Assembly (NCBI GenBank): GCA_037139495.1
Contig: JBAXGG010000009.1
Location: 1 to 31,400 of the forward strand
Origin: JAUPVS01 sp037139495
Lineage (GTDB): Bacteria > Patescibacteriota > Saccharimonadia > Saccharimonadales > JAUPVS01
Reading direction: 5' to 3'
Length of the DNA: 31,400 bases
This document shows, piece by piece, positions 16,242 through 23,925 of the stretch (the stretch's first letter is position 1; each line of letters begins with the position of its first letter). The position numbers and the translations under genes are program-made. The notes below the pieces were generated by a model, which saw only the letters and a program-made list of their open reading frames with translations, was not told where the DNA came from and made no database searches.

Positions 16242-16390
16242 TTGTATATACTCCTGTTTAATATATCGACCTAATGAACTTGAACTCGGAGTGTTACCTG
16301 TAAAAAAAGCCTCTGAAATACATCAAAGACTTAGTGTTTACACCTAGGCGACATTATCAAGGCTATACCCGTCGCTGTCTTTGGTAACTT
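16242..16390 (-). ncRNA. L10 leader (ribosomal protein L10 autoregulatory RNA)
   Basis: The 5' leader of rplJ-rplL has three nested complementary pairs. GTTACC (16383-16388) pairs with GGTAAC (16293-16298), CAAAGAC (16377-16383) with GTCTTTG (16324-16330), and GCGAC (16371-16375) with GTCGC (16348-16352). The second pair uses the 5' arm of the downstream terminator, so it works as an antiterminator. This is the arrangement known for L10 leaders of Gram-positive bacteria, where bound L10-L12 favours termination. Family assignment is by structure and position. Confidence 0.82.
16302..16332 (-). terminator. Attenuator terminator inside the L10 leader
   Basis: On the minus strand AAGTCTTTGA and TCAGAGGCTT form a 10-bp stem (two G-U pairs, 6-base loop) followed by T5-T7. 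It lies about 60 bases before the rplJ ATG. Its 5' arm is also claimed by the antiterminator pairing. Confidence 0.82.
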
Positions 16391-16396
16391 AGCATT

Positions 16397-16425
16397 ACTT
16401 TAACAGACAGCCTCACCCCTGTCAA
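16397..16425 (-). promoter_or_regulatory. Promoter of rplJ-rplL
   Basis: Minus-strand -35 TTGACA (16420-16425, consensus) and -10 TAAAGT (16397-16402) have 17-base spacing. It abuts the stop codon of the 59-residue gene. Confidence 0.75.
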
Positions 16426-16605
16426 CTAGTCAGTATAAACGGGTTCATTATATATTGGAGTTTTTTCTGGTGCAGCGGGCCGTAAAGCTATACTGCCGAG
16501 AGTTTTTGGATCAGCTACTTTTAACGCTCTTAACTTATCATTAATTTCTAAATAACTCTCGTCGGGTTGAAATGTATCCGAATTCTTTTTTCGATCTGTC
16601 GTCAT
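16426..16605 (-). CDS. Small hydrophilic protein of unknown function (59 residues)
   Basis: Not recognised. A charged, proline-containing protein without membrane segments or cysteine (starts MTTDRKKNSDTFQPDES). The start at 16605 is preceded by AAGGAG at correct spacing; an in-frame ATG at 16623 has no ribosome site. A hairpin terminator ends about 15 bases upstream, so it is either expressed by read-through from the 69-residue gene or from a promoter I could not find. Its stop lies next to the rplJ -35 box. Confidence 0.6.
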   Translation of the reverse strand: MTTDRKKNSDTFQPDESYLEINDKLRALKVADPKTLGSIALRPAAPEKTPIYNEPVYTD

Positions 16606-16619
16606 ATAATCTCCTTTTA

Positions 16620-16652
16620 ACAAAAACGGCCCTCTTTTAGTTGAGGACCGTT
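16620..16652 (-). terminator. Hairpin terminator between two small genes
   Basis: Minus-strand AACGGTCCTC / GAGGGCCGTT stem (one mismatch, 8-base loop) followed by TTTG. It ends transcription past the 69-residue gene or works as an attenuator for the 59-residue gene. The plus strand also has a T-run (TTCGTTTTT), so it may work both ways. Confidence 0.7.
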
Positions 16653-16762
16653 CGTTTTTCTAATTCATAACAACTCAATTCCTCGCGGGTGCGTGGTTGA
16701 CAGTCTTCTCAGCGATAATTGATTGAGCCATAAATGAATGTTGCATTACTTGAGTTCAGCTG

Positions 16763-16972
16763 TCAAGGCATCATACCGGCCCAGTAATCATGTATTTCCT
16801 GGTTTGTTGGTTCAGGGTATTGGGCTCTATCTGCATCACTTGCACTTGCGTAGGGTATTACTACAACCTTTTTCTCAAACTCCTTACGCAATACAATTTG
16901 TGTTTTAAAATTTTCCTCATCTTCAGAGCTTATAAAATCACTCTCTACGTGGTTGGTCGCAATTTCAACCAT
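16763..16972 (-). CDS. Small protein of unknown function behind a structured leader (69 residues)
   Basis: Not recognised. Acidic N-terminal half (SDFISSEDEENF), a central basic/hydrophobic stretch (LRKEFEKKVVVIPY) and a C-terminal half with YPEPTNQEIHDYWAGMMP. No membrane segment or cysteine. Evidence that it is real: a TTGTCA/TAGATT promoter, a 155-base leader with strong RNA structure, AAGGAG before the ATG and a terminator downstream. The elaborate control suggests a regulated product, but its function is unknown. Confidence 0.65.
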   Translation of the reverse strand: MVEIATNHVESDFISSEDEENFKTQIVLRKEFEKKVVVIPYASASDADRAQYPEPTNQEIHDYWAGMMP

Positions 16973-17127
16973 AATATTCTCCTTAAATTAAAATCAGACT
17001 TCTTGGTGAAGCCTGATGTGATGAGCTGTGCTAAGGCGTATAAACGCTCAGGCTTCAACAGTACTGAAGCACAGCCCTGTAAGACCTAGGAGTAGGTGTA
17101 AGTTTTTTATATTATTTAATTTCTTCA
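16973..17127 (-). promoter_or_regulatory. Structured leader RNA, candidate riboswitch or attenuator
   Basis: On the minus strand, P1 pairs GGCTGTGC (17069-17076) with GCACAGCT (17024-17031). It encloses hairpins GCTTCA/TGAAGC (17065-17070 with 17052-17057) and GCGT/ACGC (17044-17047 with 17036-17039). Downstream, a 10-bp hairpin (17008-17017 with 16993-17002, one G-U, loop ACCAA) is followed by a U-rich run and the ribosome site. TGAAGCCTGA (17048-17057) is also perfectly complementary to TCAGGCTTCA (17007-17016), so it can either close the upstream hairpin or disrupt the downstream one. I do not recognise a known riboswitch class. Confidence 0.55.
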
Positions 17128-17134
17128 TACCTCT

Positions 17135-17163
17135 AATCTACTACAATGGATCTTTCTTGACAA
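17135..17163 (-). promoter_or_regulatory. Promoter of the structured leader
   Basis: Minus-strand -35 TTGTCA (17158-17163) and -10 TAGATT (17135-17140) have 17-base spacing, with initiation predicted near 17127. Confidence 0.55.
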
Positions 17164-17415
17164 CCCCTGATAAACGGCGTAAGTTTAATATTAGAAAACA
17201 CTATAAGGTTTCCGTAAAGTAAAAACGGTGTTTTTAAAGAAGAGTCGTGCAAAATATTACCTGTAGTCCAACTGTTGATGTAGGCGTTACTACATTCAAG
17301 ATACGGTCACTCTCGAATAATGTATGTGCTGTCACCCAATTTAAATCAGCAAGTCGTAATAAATATTCAGGTAAGGATAAATTTCCTTTTTTAGTTCATT
17401 AGAAAGTTTCGAACC
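17164..17415. other. Non-coding stretch, nothing firm seen
   Basis: Between the leader promoter and the 110-residue plus-strand frame. AAGGA-TAAAT-TTCCTT-TTTTA near 17374-17395 is a weak plus-strand hairpin with T-run. No convincing promoter, RNA gene or repeat was found. Confidence 0.4.
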
Positions 17416-17748
17416 ATGGTAAACATATTACACAACCAAAATATTGAAGATGAAATAATGATTCTAGCTTCGATCGAAAATTCAGCTATAGATGCAACGA
17501 GTGCTTTGATTGAAAATTGGGAAGCTTATTTGGATCCAAAAGACACTGAACACTCAGATTTCTATGCATATTTCGTCTTAGATGACCCTTGCCACGGCAT
17601 TCAACATGAATTGTTAAAAATGAATCTGGGTATAAGAGTAGTGGGATCTGATATTGTCATAACAAAAGTTGGTATAGCTCTTTTTTCAAGGATCACAGAT
17701 TACGATGTAGTCTATTCTAGCCAACCACAGCCTACCCTAGGTGAGTAA
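17416..17748 (+). CDS. Orphan protein of unknown function (110 residues)
   Basis: Not recognised. Acidic soluble protein with a helical N-terminal half (EDEIMILASIENSAIDATSA) and DDPCHGIQHELLKM in the middle. No good ribosome site precedes the ATG and no clear promoter is seen. It runs against the direction of all genes around it and its last 17 bases overlap the convergent tmk-thyX gene. Its composition looks like a real protein rather than a shadow frame, but support is moderate. Confidence 0.5.
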   Translation: MVNILHNQNIEDEIMILASIENSAIDATSALIENWEAYLDPKDTEHSDFYAYFVLDDPCHGIQHELLKMNLGIRVVGSDIVITKVGIALFSRITDYDVVYSSQPQPTLGE

Positions 17749-20062
17749 GCTTGAATTGGGTGTAGCGTTCGGCGGCTAGTCGAGTAAGTTCTTTATCTTC
17801 TCCTTTATTTACGAATATCATAGCTTCGCCAAGTATTGGATGGACCTGCGAAAGTTTTTCGTGCATTTCCTGAACAAGTTTGCGATAACTAGGATGACCC
17901 TGGGGCGATGTACGCAGTTCGTGTAGATGAAAAGCTTCACGCCCATTGTAAGTAACTTTCCAGCGCATCTTATGACCCAATAAGGTAGCGTACTGAGCTT
18001 CCAGTACAAGTTCGGCCTGTTGCAAGTAGCTATATAGCCCAAGGCTAAGGTCAAAACATTTTTCAAAACTTTCCGTTAAATCAGCATCTTCAATCAGATG
18101 TGACATCTCGTAACCGTAGCGTGGGGTCAAGAACTGCCATTCTAGATCATCAACCATACGGTGGCGTTGCAGATCACGGAAAATACCGTAATCACATACT
18201 AAATCCCAGCTGTAATGGGCTATTTCTAGTGCCCGGCCAGGGCGATGACGTCGGTTTAATCTTTCACCAATATAGGCTGTGAAAACTTCGTTCTTGCGCT
18301 CATAATCCCACGTTTCAACTTCTTTTCTAATACTCCCAAGCGGTAAGGTGCTATGTTCGTAAAGCATATCCGGAAGCAAATCCATTTCATTTCGTGGCCA
18401 GACGCTATTAAGCTGAACTGCTTCCGATTCATCAGCGTGTGCATTCGGCAAATAAGCCTTAGCTAAATCTTGAACAGCCTTATATGTGTTGGCGCGGTAA
18501 GCCATTGTAGCACCACCACGATCGGGTTTATCGGCTCGTTCTAGAAATGTTGGGATAGTTTTACGGGCTTCAGTAAGGATGTTCCGACCAGCAATATTAG
18601 CTTCCGGTAGTTCATCACCTAAAAGGTGTATTATTAAGCTTTCTAAGGCCTGCCCTGAAGCATAAATACCAACTGTAGATTTAGTAGCTACTGGCAGGAC
18701 TGGACGCACAGCATCGCAGGCTTGCGCTCGAATAGCTCCTTTCCAAGCTCCATCACGTTCATTGACAGGAGTTATAGAATTTTTTTGTAAATACTTGGTC
18801 AACTGATGAACCATTTCTGAGTACAAATCAAAAATGCTATTCATAACTCGTCGATACTCTTTTTTAACATCTGATTTGAAGTGTTCGGGTACGTAATAAC
18901 GGTAATTGCCCTGGGAATCTTTTTGATCAAAATAGATATATCGGGTTGATTGTTCCAGGTAAGCTGCGAGTCTCCCCCACTCAAGTTTTTTAGTAAGTAA
19001 ATTAGAGGCGTTCTCAACAACTATATATTGGCCGATTAACTGCTGGACAGAGTCATCACCGTATGCCGTAATAACCCGCTGCAGTAGCTTAGCGTCCTTG
19101 CCGGCCGTTTCAGCAAACTCATCCAGGATAGTGACCCGCATATCGTCGCCGCGTCGACTCAGGCGAGCCATAGCGGCAGCAATCGTCATTGGCCCTAGTT
19201 TATCTTTAAAGCCGTAAACGTCGCCTTCGGTATTGGTAACTGATTCGGCCAAAAAATCCTGTCCAGCCGAGCTAATAACCCAATGACCTTTTTCGTCTTT
19301 TTTGACGAAAGGATTATGGCTATTAACAGTTTGCATTGCTATACTTCCGGGTTTTCCGGTTGGTGCTGGCAAGAGTTGCTGGATACTTTCCCATATTTGT
19401 TCATGAATAACTTCAATAGGTTGCAGTTTGCCGTTTTGGACAGCGTCTAATCGGACAAAATCGCGGGGAAACAATTCACACATATCATCATAAACCTGTA
19501 CCGACCGTTCCAAGTGAGAAAGATCAGCTTCGTGAATGTCTCGTTTTTTAACAGTATAGGCCCGGGGTTCCTTAAGATCTACTAAAGTTTGAGCAATTTC
19601 AGCAGGTACCCGTAAAATAATACTAGCGCTGGGACGCGGAATCCGGAGCATTTGAAATTCTAGGTTTTCAAGCCATATAAAGTATCCTTTTCGTTCTTCA
19701 GGAGTTGCAAATTTTGTGCCTTGGTGAGCCATATTGGAGCCAGTGTAGCGGTTGGCTATAACAATTTTACCATCCTCTAAAGCCTGACGAATTTGGTTTG
19801 AGGCTTGGTAACGGTCTAGGGCATAAAATAACGAGCCTGTATACGGTCCGACCTCTTCCGCAGTACCATAATTTCCATTTAAGTATTCCTTAACAAAAAA
19901 ACTTGATCCTAAATCGTATTGGGGGAAATCAAAAGCAGCTACTGCGTACCCATTATTTTCTAAGCGTTCTTTGAGAAGTTTAAACTGGGTTCCTTTACCA
20001 GATCCATCGGTACCTTCAATTACCAAAAATAGCCCAGGTCGAGCTGATTTGTTAATACTCAT
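17732..20062 (-). CDS. Thymidylate kinase fused to tandem ThyX-like domains
   Basis: A 776-residue fusion. Residues 1-230 are thymidylate kinase (dTMP to dTDP): P-loop GTDGSGKGTQ (17-26), NRYTGSNMAHQG (104-115, where the family has DRY), and a lid near 172-190. Residues about 280-530 are a first ThyX-like domain: the RHR-X7-S signature reads W362-G-R364-X7-S372, within EQSTRY (370-375). Residues about 540-776 are a second ThyX-like domain: RHR is intact (633-635) but the serine position is Q643. It also has NGREAFHLHELR (706-717), matching the ThyX C-terminal motif. Classical ThyX is a flavin-dependent homotetramer making dTMP from dUMP. The gene overlaps dcd by 4 bases. Fusion and dcd context support dTTP synthesis; catalysis by the ThyX part is inferred. 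Confidence 0.85.
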   Translation of the reverse strand: MSINKSARPGLFLVIEGTDGSGKGTQFKLLKERLENNGYAVAAFDFPQYDLGSSFFVKEYLNGNYGTAEEVGPYTGSLFYALDRYQASNQIRQALEDGKIVIANRYTGSNMAHQGTKFATPEERKGYFIWLENLEFQMLRIPRPSASIILRVPAEIAQTLVDLKEPRAYTVKKRDIHEADLSHLERSVQVYDDMCELFPRDFVRLDAVQNGKLQPIEVIHEQIWESIQQLLPAPTGKPGSIAMQTVNSHNPFVKKDEKGHWVISSAGQDFLAESVTNTEGDVYGFKDKLGPMTIAAAMARLSRRGDDMRVTILDEFAETAGKDAKLLQRVITAYGDDSVQQLIGQYIVVENASNLLTKKLEWGRLAAYLEQSTRYIYFDQKDSQGNYRYYVPEHFKSDVKKEYRRVMNSIFDLYSEMVHQLTKYLQKNSITPVNERDGAWKGAIRAQACDAVRPVLPVATKSTVGIYASGQALESLIIHLLGDELPEANIAGRNILTEARKTIPTFLERADKPDRGGATMAYRANTYKAVQDLAKAYLPNAHADESEAVQLNSVWPRNEMDLLPDMLYEHSTLPLGSIRKEVETWDYERKNEVFTAYIGERLNRRHRPGRALEIAHYSWDLVCDYGIFRDLQRHRMVDDLEWQFLTPRYGYEMSHLIEDADLTESFEKCFDLSLGLYSYLQQAELVLEAQYATLLGHKMRWKVTYNGREAFHLHELRTSPQGHPSYRKLVQEMHEKLSQVHPILGEAMIFVNKGEDKELTRLAAERYTQFKLTHLG

Positions 20063-20772
20063 CGCGCTTTTAAACCTTTGATGGCCTCCGGGAGATGACG
20101 CTTATCTTTGTAAGCTTTAGGTAGCATTTGGTCAGGATTCCATTTGGCAATTAAATCATCGAGGTTTGAGCCTTGCTGATACTTGCCACTGAAACCTTCA
20201 TCCCGTCCTTCACCATAACTACCCTCAACCTCACCGGTTTCGTGAAAAACAATTTGTGCGATTCGCTCGCCAACTGGTAAAAGCACGGTTTCGTGTTCGT
20301 TCAAATTATAAATCTCGAGAGTCAAACGGTTAATATAGCCCGGATCCACCCAACCGGCATCAAAACAAACTGCTATACCGTTGCGACCCCAGCTCGAACG
20401 ACTTTTAACTTCACAAGCTCCTGGCGGTTTAATGCCGAAAAACTCGTGAGTATGAGCCAGTATGCGCTCGCCTGGCTTCAGGGGTATAACTGGATGTTCG
20501 GCAGGAATACCTTCTAGTAGCTTGACGCCATTAGCATTACACCAATCTTGATGGACGACGGCCTGTCTGGCTTCACCGAAATAGCGTCGGACGCCAGCTT
20601 CATCAAAAGGATTATAGACATATCCTTTTTGCGGTTGGTCCGTGTGGTAGTAATAATAGCCCAAAGTTACGTCCATACTGGCCTGCGAAACTTGTTTCGA
20701 ATCAAACGGTACACATACTATATGGCCCTCTTCAATAGCCGCGCGTATCTGTGTATTACTGTAAACTCCCAT
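20059..20772 (-). CDS. dcd: dCTP deaminase
   Basis: Deaminates dCTP to dUTP (or dUMP in bifunctional types), feeding thymidylate synthesis; 237 residues, trimeric beta-barrel family shared with dUTPase. Motifs are QASMDVTLG (30-38), catalytic RSSWGR (125-130), AGWVDPGY (139-146) and LEIYN with catalytic E153. It is longer than the E. coli enzyme (193 residues), with an insertion at about 45-90 and a C-terminal tail. A GGAGGG ribosome site sits before the ATG. The stop overlaps the start of tmk-thyX, so the two proteins are translated together. Confidence 0.93.
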   Translation of the reverse strand: MGVYSNTQIRAAIEEGHIVCVPFDSKQVSQASMDVTLGYYYYHTDQPQKGYVYNPFDEAGVRRYFGEARQAVVHQDWCNANGVKLLEGIPAEHPVIPLKPGERILAHTHEFFGIKPPGACEVKSRSSWGRNGIAVCFDAGWVDPGYINRLTLEIYNLNEHETVLLPVGERIAQIVFHETGEVEGSYGEGRDEGFSGKYQQGSNLDDLIAKWNPDQMLPKAYKDKRHLPEAIKGLKAR

Positions 20773-20865
20773 TCAACCCTCCAACTCTGGATATAGTGTA
20801 CGATTTGTCAAATACCTTGTGCAAGCATTAACGCAAAGATTACAACTTTTCGACTAATATTCTTG

Positions 20866-20871
20866 TACAAT
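20866..20871 (+). promoter_or_regulatory. -10 box before the MprF-like gene
   Basis: TACAAT lies 15 bases before ATG 20887, with TAGGA (20877-20881) as a possible ribosome site between. It overlaps the beginning of the longer reading frame (TTG 20863), which argues for the later start. Confidence 0.45.
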
Positions 20872-20886
20872 AATGTTAGGAATCTT

Positions 20887-22557
20887 ATGCAAAATACAAC
20901 TCAATGGCACAGACGCTTAATTCTTCAGTCAATTACTATTGCCGTTATTGGCAATGGTCTGGTTATTATATCGGCCACCTTGGCAAATCAGATTCATCCT
21001 CACGGTGCCAGAGTTAGTGATACTTTAGTTACGTTACCTTTAATAAGTGGATTAACTTTAGTATACCTAGGTACTTTACTGCATCGCCGCAAACAGGCTG
21101 CCTGGGCAGCAACGGTTATACTATACACTTTTATCCTAGGACTTAATCTGGCCCAACTCGATAACGTCGCTTCTGCTCATCGTTCCATAACATATTTAAG
21201 AATAATAGTTTTGCCGATTGCCGTTGTATTTAGTTTGATCATATTCAGGAGTGTTTTCACTGTAAGAAGTGCGATTCAGAACTTTTCTATCTCATTAAGA
21301 GTTATTATAACGATGTTTTTGATCATTCTGGCTTACGGAACAGCTGGTTATGTACTTTTAGATAATCATGATTTTCACCAAGAAATAAGCATAACAGAAG
21401 CAGCCCAACGAACTGTTGATCAATTCAACTTTACAACCAGTAATTCTTTAACCATTCAAAGCCGACGAGCCACTATTTTTGTCGATAGTCTTAATGTTTT
21501 AAGCGCCGTTGCCGTGGGTTATGCTGTTATTTCATTGTTCCAACCGTTCAAAGCAAGATTAACCAGCCAAGTAGCTAATCGGCTTCGGTTTAAAACACTA
21601 CTGACTCATAATTCAGGTGACAGCGAAGATTTCTTTAAAATCTGGCCAAATGATAAAAGCTACCATTTCAACTCAGATCATACGGCTGCCTTATCATACC
21701 GGGTTCAACAAGGCGTCGCATTGGTGGTGGGTGATCCTATCGGGCATAAGCCCTCTTTTAATAGCTTATTAGGAGATTTTGCTGAGCTGTGCCGCCTAAA
21801 TGACTGGCTGCCTGCAATTATTCACGTCACTAATCAGAACCTACCCTTATATGAAAAGTATAATCTTCAGATCCAAAAAATTGGCGAAGAAGCCATAGTG
21901 AATGTTGAAAAATTCATAACTACAACAAGCCGTAATAAATATTTCCGGCAAATTAGTAACAAGTTTAAAAAACACGGTTATGTTGTTGAATATCTTAAAC
22001 CACCTCATGATGAAAGTTTAATTTCTGATTTAAAACAGATTTCTGACGATTGGCTTTCGATCCCGGGTCGACAAGAACGAGGATTCATGCTCGGCTATTT
22101 TAGTAATTATTACATGCAAGAATCAAATTTACTGATTGCTCGAGATGAAAACGGCATAATACAAGCTTTTATAAACCAAGTACCAACTTACCAGCCAAGA
22201 GAATCAAACTATGATCTATTGCGCTACCGTAAATCTGCTCTTGGTAATGTGAATGATTTCTTATTAATTGAATTTATCAAACAGTCTCAGGCCGGTGGCT
22301 ATTTGCAAGTCAACTTAGGCTTATGCCCTTGGTCAGGACTCGATAAAGTTACAACCAAGGATAGAAATTTAATCGACACGGCTATGCATTTTATGTACTC
22401 CAACAGTAACCGATTCTATTCATTCACCGGTTTAAGGCGATTTAAAGGTAAGTACGAGCCAGAATGGCGTAGTCGCTATATGGTCTATAAAGGTGGCGTA
22501 AGGGGCTTCAGTCGCATCGCCTACGCCCTCAATAAGGCTATGAACCGACTGAAATAG
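20887..22557 (+). CDS. MprF-like membrane protein with DUF2156 (lipid aminoacyl-transferase candidate)
   Basis: 556 residues from this ATG (564 from TTG 20863). The N-terminal third has about six hydrophobic segments (about 15-215). The C-terminal half is a DUF2156/GNAT-like domain like the catalytic part of MprF/LysX, which moves an amino acid from tRNA to phosphatidylglycerol. Visible pieces are ALVVGDPIG, the NDWLPAIIHV region, WLSIPGRQERGFMLGYF and VNLGLCPWSGL. The membrane part is shorter than the 14-segment MprF flippase, so lipid flipping is doubtful. In MprF such modification gives resistance to cationic peptides; the substrate here is unknown. It is divergent from dcd. Confidence 0.82.
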   Translation: MQNTTQWHRRLILQSITIAVIGNGLVIISATLANQIHPHGARVSDTLVTLPLISGLTLVYLGTLLHRRKQAAWAATVILYTFILGLNLAQLDNVASAHRSITYLRIIVLPIAVVFSLIIFRSVFTVRSAIQNFSISLRVIITMFLIILAYGTAGYVLLDNHDFHQEISITEAAQRTVDQFNFTTSNSLTIQSRRATIFVDSLNVLSAVAVGYAVISLFQPFKARLTSQVANRLRFKTLLTHNSGDSEDFFKIWPNDKSYHFNSDHTAALSYRVQQGVALVVGDPIGHKPSFNSLLGDFAELCRLNDWLPAIIHVTNQNLPLYEKYNLQIQKIGEEAIVNVEKFITTTSRNKYFRQISNKFKKHGYVVEYLKPPHDESLISDLKQISDDWLSIPGRQERGFMLGYFSNYYMQESNLLIARDENGIIQAFINQVPTYQPRESNYDLLRYRKSALGNVNDFLLIEFIKQSQAGGYLQVNLGLCPWSGLDKVTTKDRNLIDTAMHFMYSNSNRFYSFTGLRRFKGKYEPEWRSRYMVYKGGVRGFSRIAYALNKAMNRLK

Positions 22558-22901
22558 TGCATATTTAATTTTTAGCATAACAGATGGAAATTTCTGAGCG
22601 AAATGTTATCAATTTTTCAATTCAGTAGGTTCATCGTTATCTACTATATTCAAGTCAACTTTAATACTCAAAGAACGCAAAAATTTGCTAAGTTAAGCCC
22701 GTGACAGTTTAAATATACTTGTAGGCTGTCAAAATCAGACTCAAAAACTAAAAACTCGTTACGCATCGGTAAGTTTTATGGCTAGTTACGATGGTTCGCA
22801 GTGAAACGTTTAGTGAACTGTTTCTGTAAAATTTGCTTATTTAGTTTTAACATGATGAATATCACAGAAACTTAAATAATAATCACTACTTTTTCTACTG
22901 A
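22558..22901. other. Intergenic region between convergent genes
   Basis: 344 bases without a gene. GTTTCTGT (22820-22827) and ACAGAAAC (22864-22871) form a perfect 8-bp inverted repeat with a long loop past the rplA end. TGACAG...CTGTCA near 22702-22731 is another 6-bp pair. I found no clear terminator, promoter or RNA gene. Confidence 0.4.
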
Positions 22902-23867
22902 TTAAACTTCAGTTGTGGCGATTGTAATGCTAGGACCCATACTTGTAGTGACAAATAAGGTGTGAACGTAGGTACCTTTCAAAGACGCCGGCTTTGCAGC
23001 TTTAATGCTATCAAGGACAGCCTGAGCGTTCTGGAGGAGCTTGTCTTTACCAAAGCTAACTTTACCAATCCCAAGGTGTACAATCCCAGTACTATCAACA
23101 CGGAATTCAACACGACCAGCTTTAGCTTCTATAACAGCTTTGGCAACCTCGTTGGTTACGGTACCACTTTTAGGGTTGGGCATCAGGCCTTTTGGACCGA
23201 GAACACGTGCGTACTTACCCAGTTTAGCCATTAGCATTGGCTGAGCAATTAGAACATCAAAATCAAATACACCTTTATCGAGTTGTTTGGTTACGTCTTC
23301 TTCGCCAGCTATTTCGGCGCCGGCTTTTTTAGCAGTTGTAGCAGCGTCGCTATCAGCAAAAACCGCTACACGAACGGTTTTTCCTGTTCCAGCTGGTAAA
23401 ACAACTATATCTCGTACGTTTTGATCTGCATGACGAGGATCAACACCTAAGCGAACGTGTAATTCAACAGTAGCATCAAATTTAACTGGGCTTGTTTTAA
23501 TAGCCATGTCTAAGCCTTCTTTAAGGCTATAATGTTTATCTGCAACGATAAGTTTATTTAGTTCACGGTATTTCTTTGATTTGCGTTCTAGTTGTGTGCG
23601 AGCTGGGTTCTGCTTTACCCTCGGCTTTTCAGGAAGTTCAACCGATATTTTGCGTTCAGCTTTAGAAACCATTTCTTCAACTTGCTTGATAGATTTAGCA
23701 CTTCGCTTACCAGCTTTAGCATTTGGCTTAAGCTCTTCGATAATCGCTTCTTCAACGATTTCACCTGCTAATTGTTCAGAAACAGCTTCATCGGCAGCTT
23801 TTAGCTTAGCTATTACTTCTTTTTCTTCTTCTACACTTTTCCTAACTAACTTTTTAACATCTGCCAT
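22902..23867 (-). CDS. rplA: 50S ribosomal protein L1 with long N-terminal extension
   Basis: L1 stalk protein, 321 residues against about 230 in most bacteria. The canonical domain begins near residue 96 (KSKKYRELNKLI, then YSLKEGLDMAIK). The signature region is AKLGKYARVLGPKGLMPNPK. The extra 95 residues are rich in Lys, Glu and Ala and probably helical or disordered. The start is secure because GAGGAAA stands 6 bases before the ATG. It follows rplK by 58 bases, as usual. L1 often represses its own operon; I could not identify an L1-binding element. Confidence 0.96.
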   Translation of the reverse strand: MADVKKLVRKSVEEEKEVIAKLKAADEAVSEQLAGEIVEEAIIEELKPNAKAGKRSAKSIKQVEEMVSKAERKISVELPEKPRVKQNPARTQLERKSKKYRELNKLIVADKHYSLKEGLDMAIKTSPVKFDATVELHVRLGVDPRHADQNVRDIVVLPAGTGKTVRVAVFADSDAATTAKKAGAEIAGEEDVTKQLDKGVFDFDVLIAQPMLMAKLGKYARVLGPKGLMPNPKSGTVTNEVAKAVIEAKAGRVEFRVDSTGIVHLGIGKVSFGKDKLLQNAQAVLDSIKAAKPASLKGTYVHTLFVTTSMGPSITIATTEV

Positions 23868-23925
23868 GATTATTTCCTCGTGGTGCTAACGGCGTTTCGA
23901 CGGCCTCCCACAAATTATTATTTAT

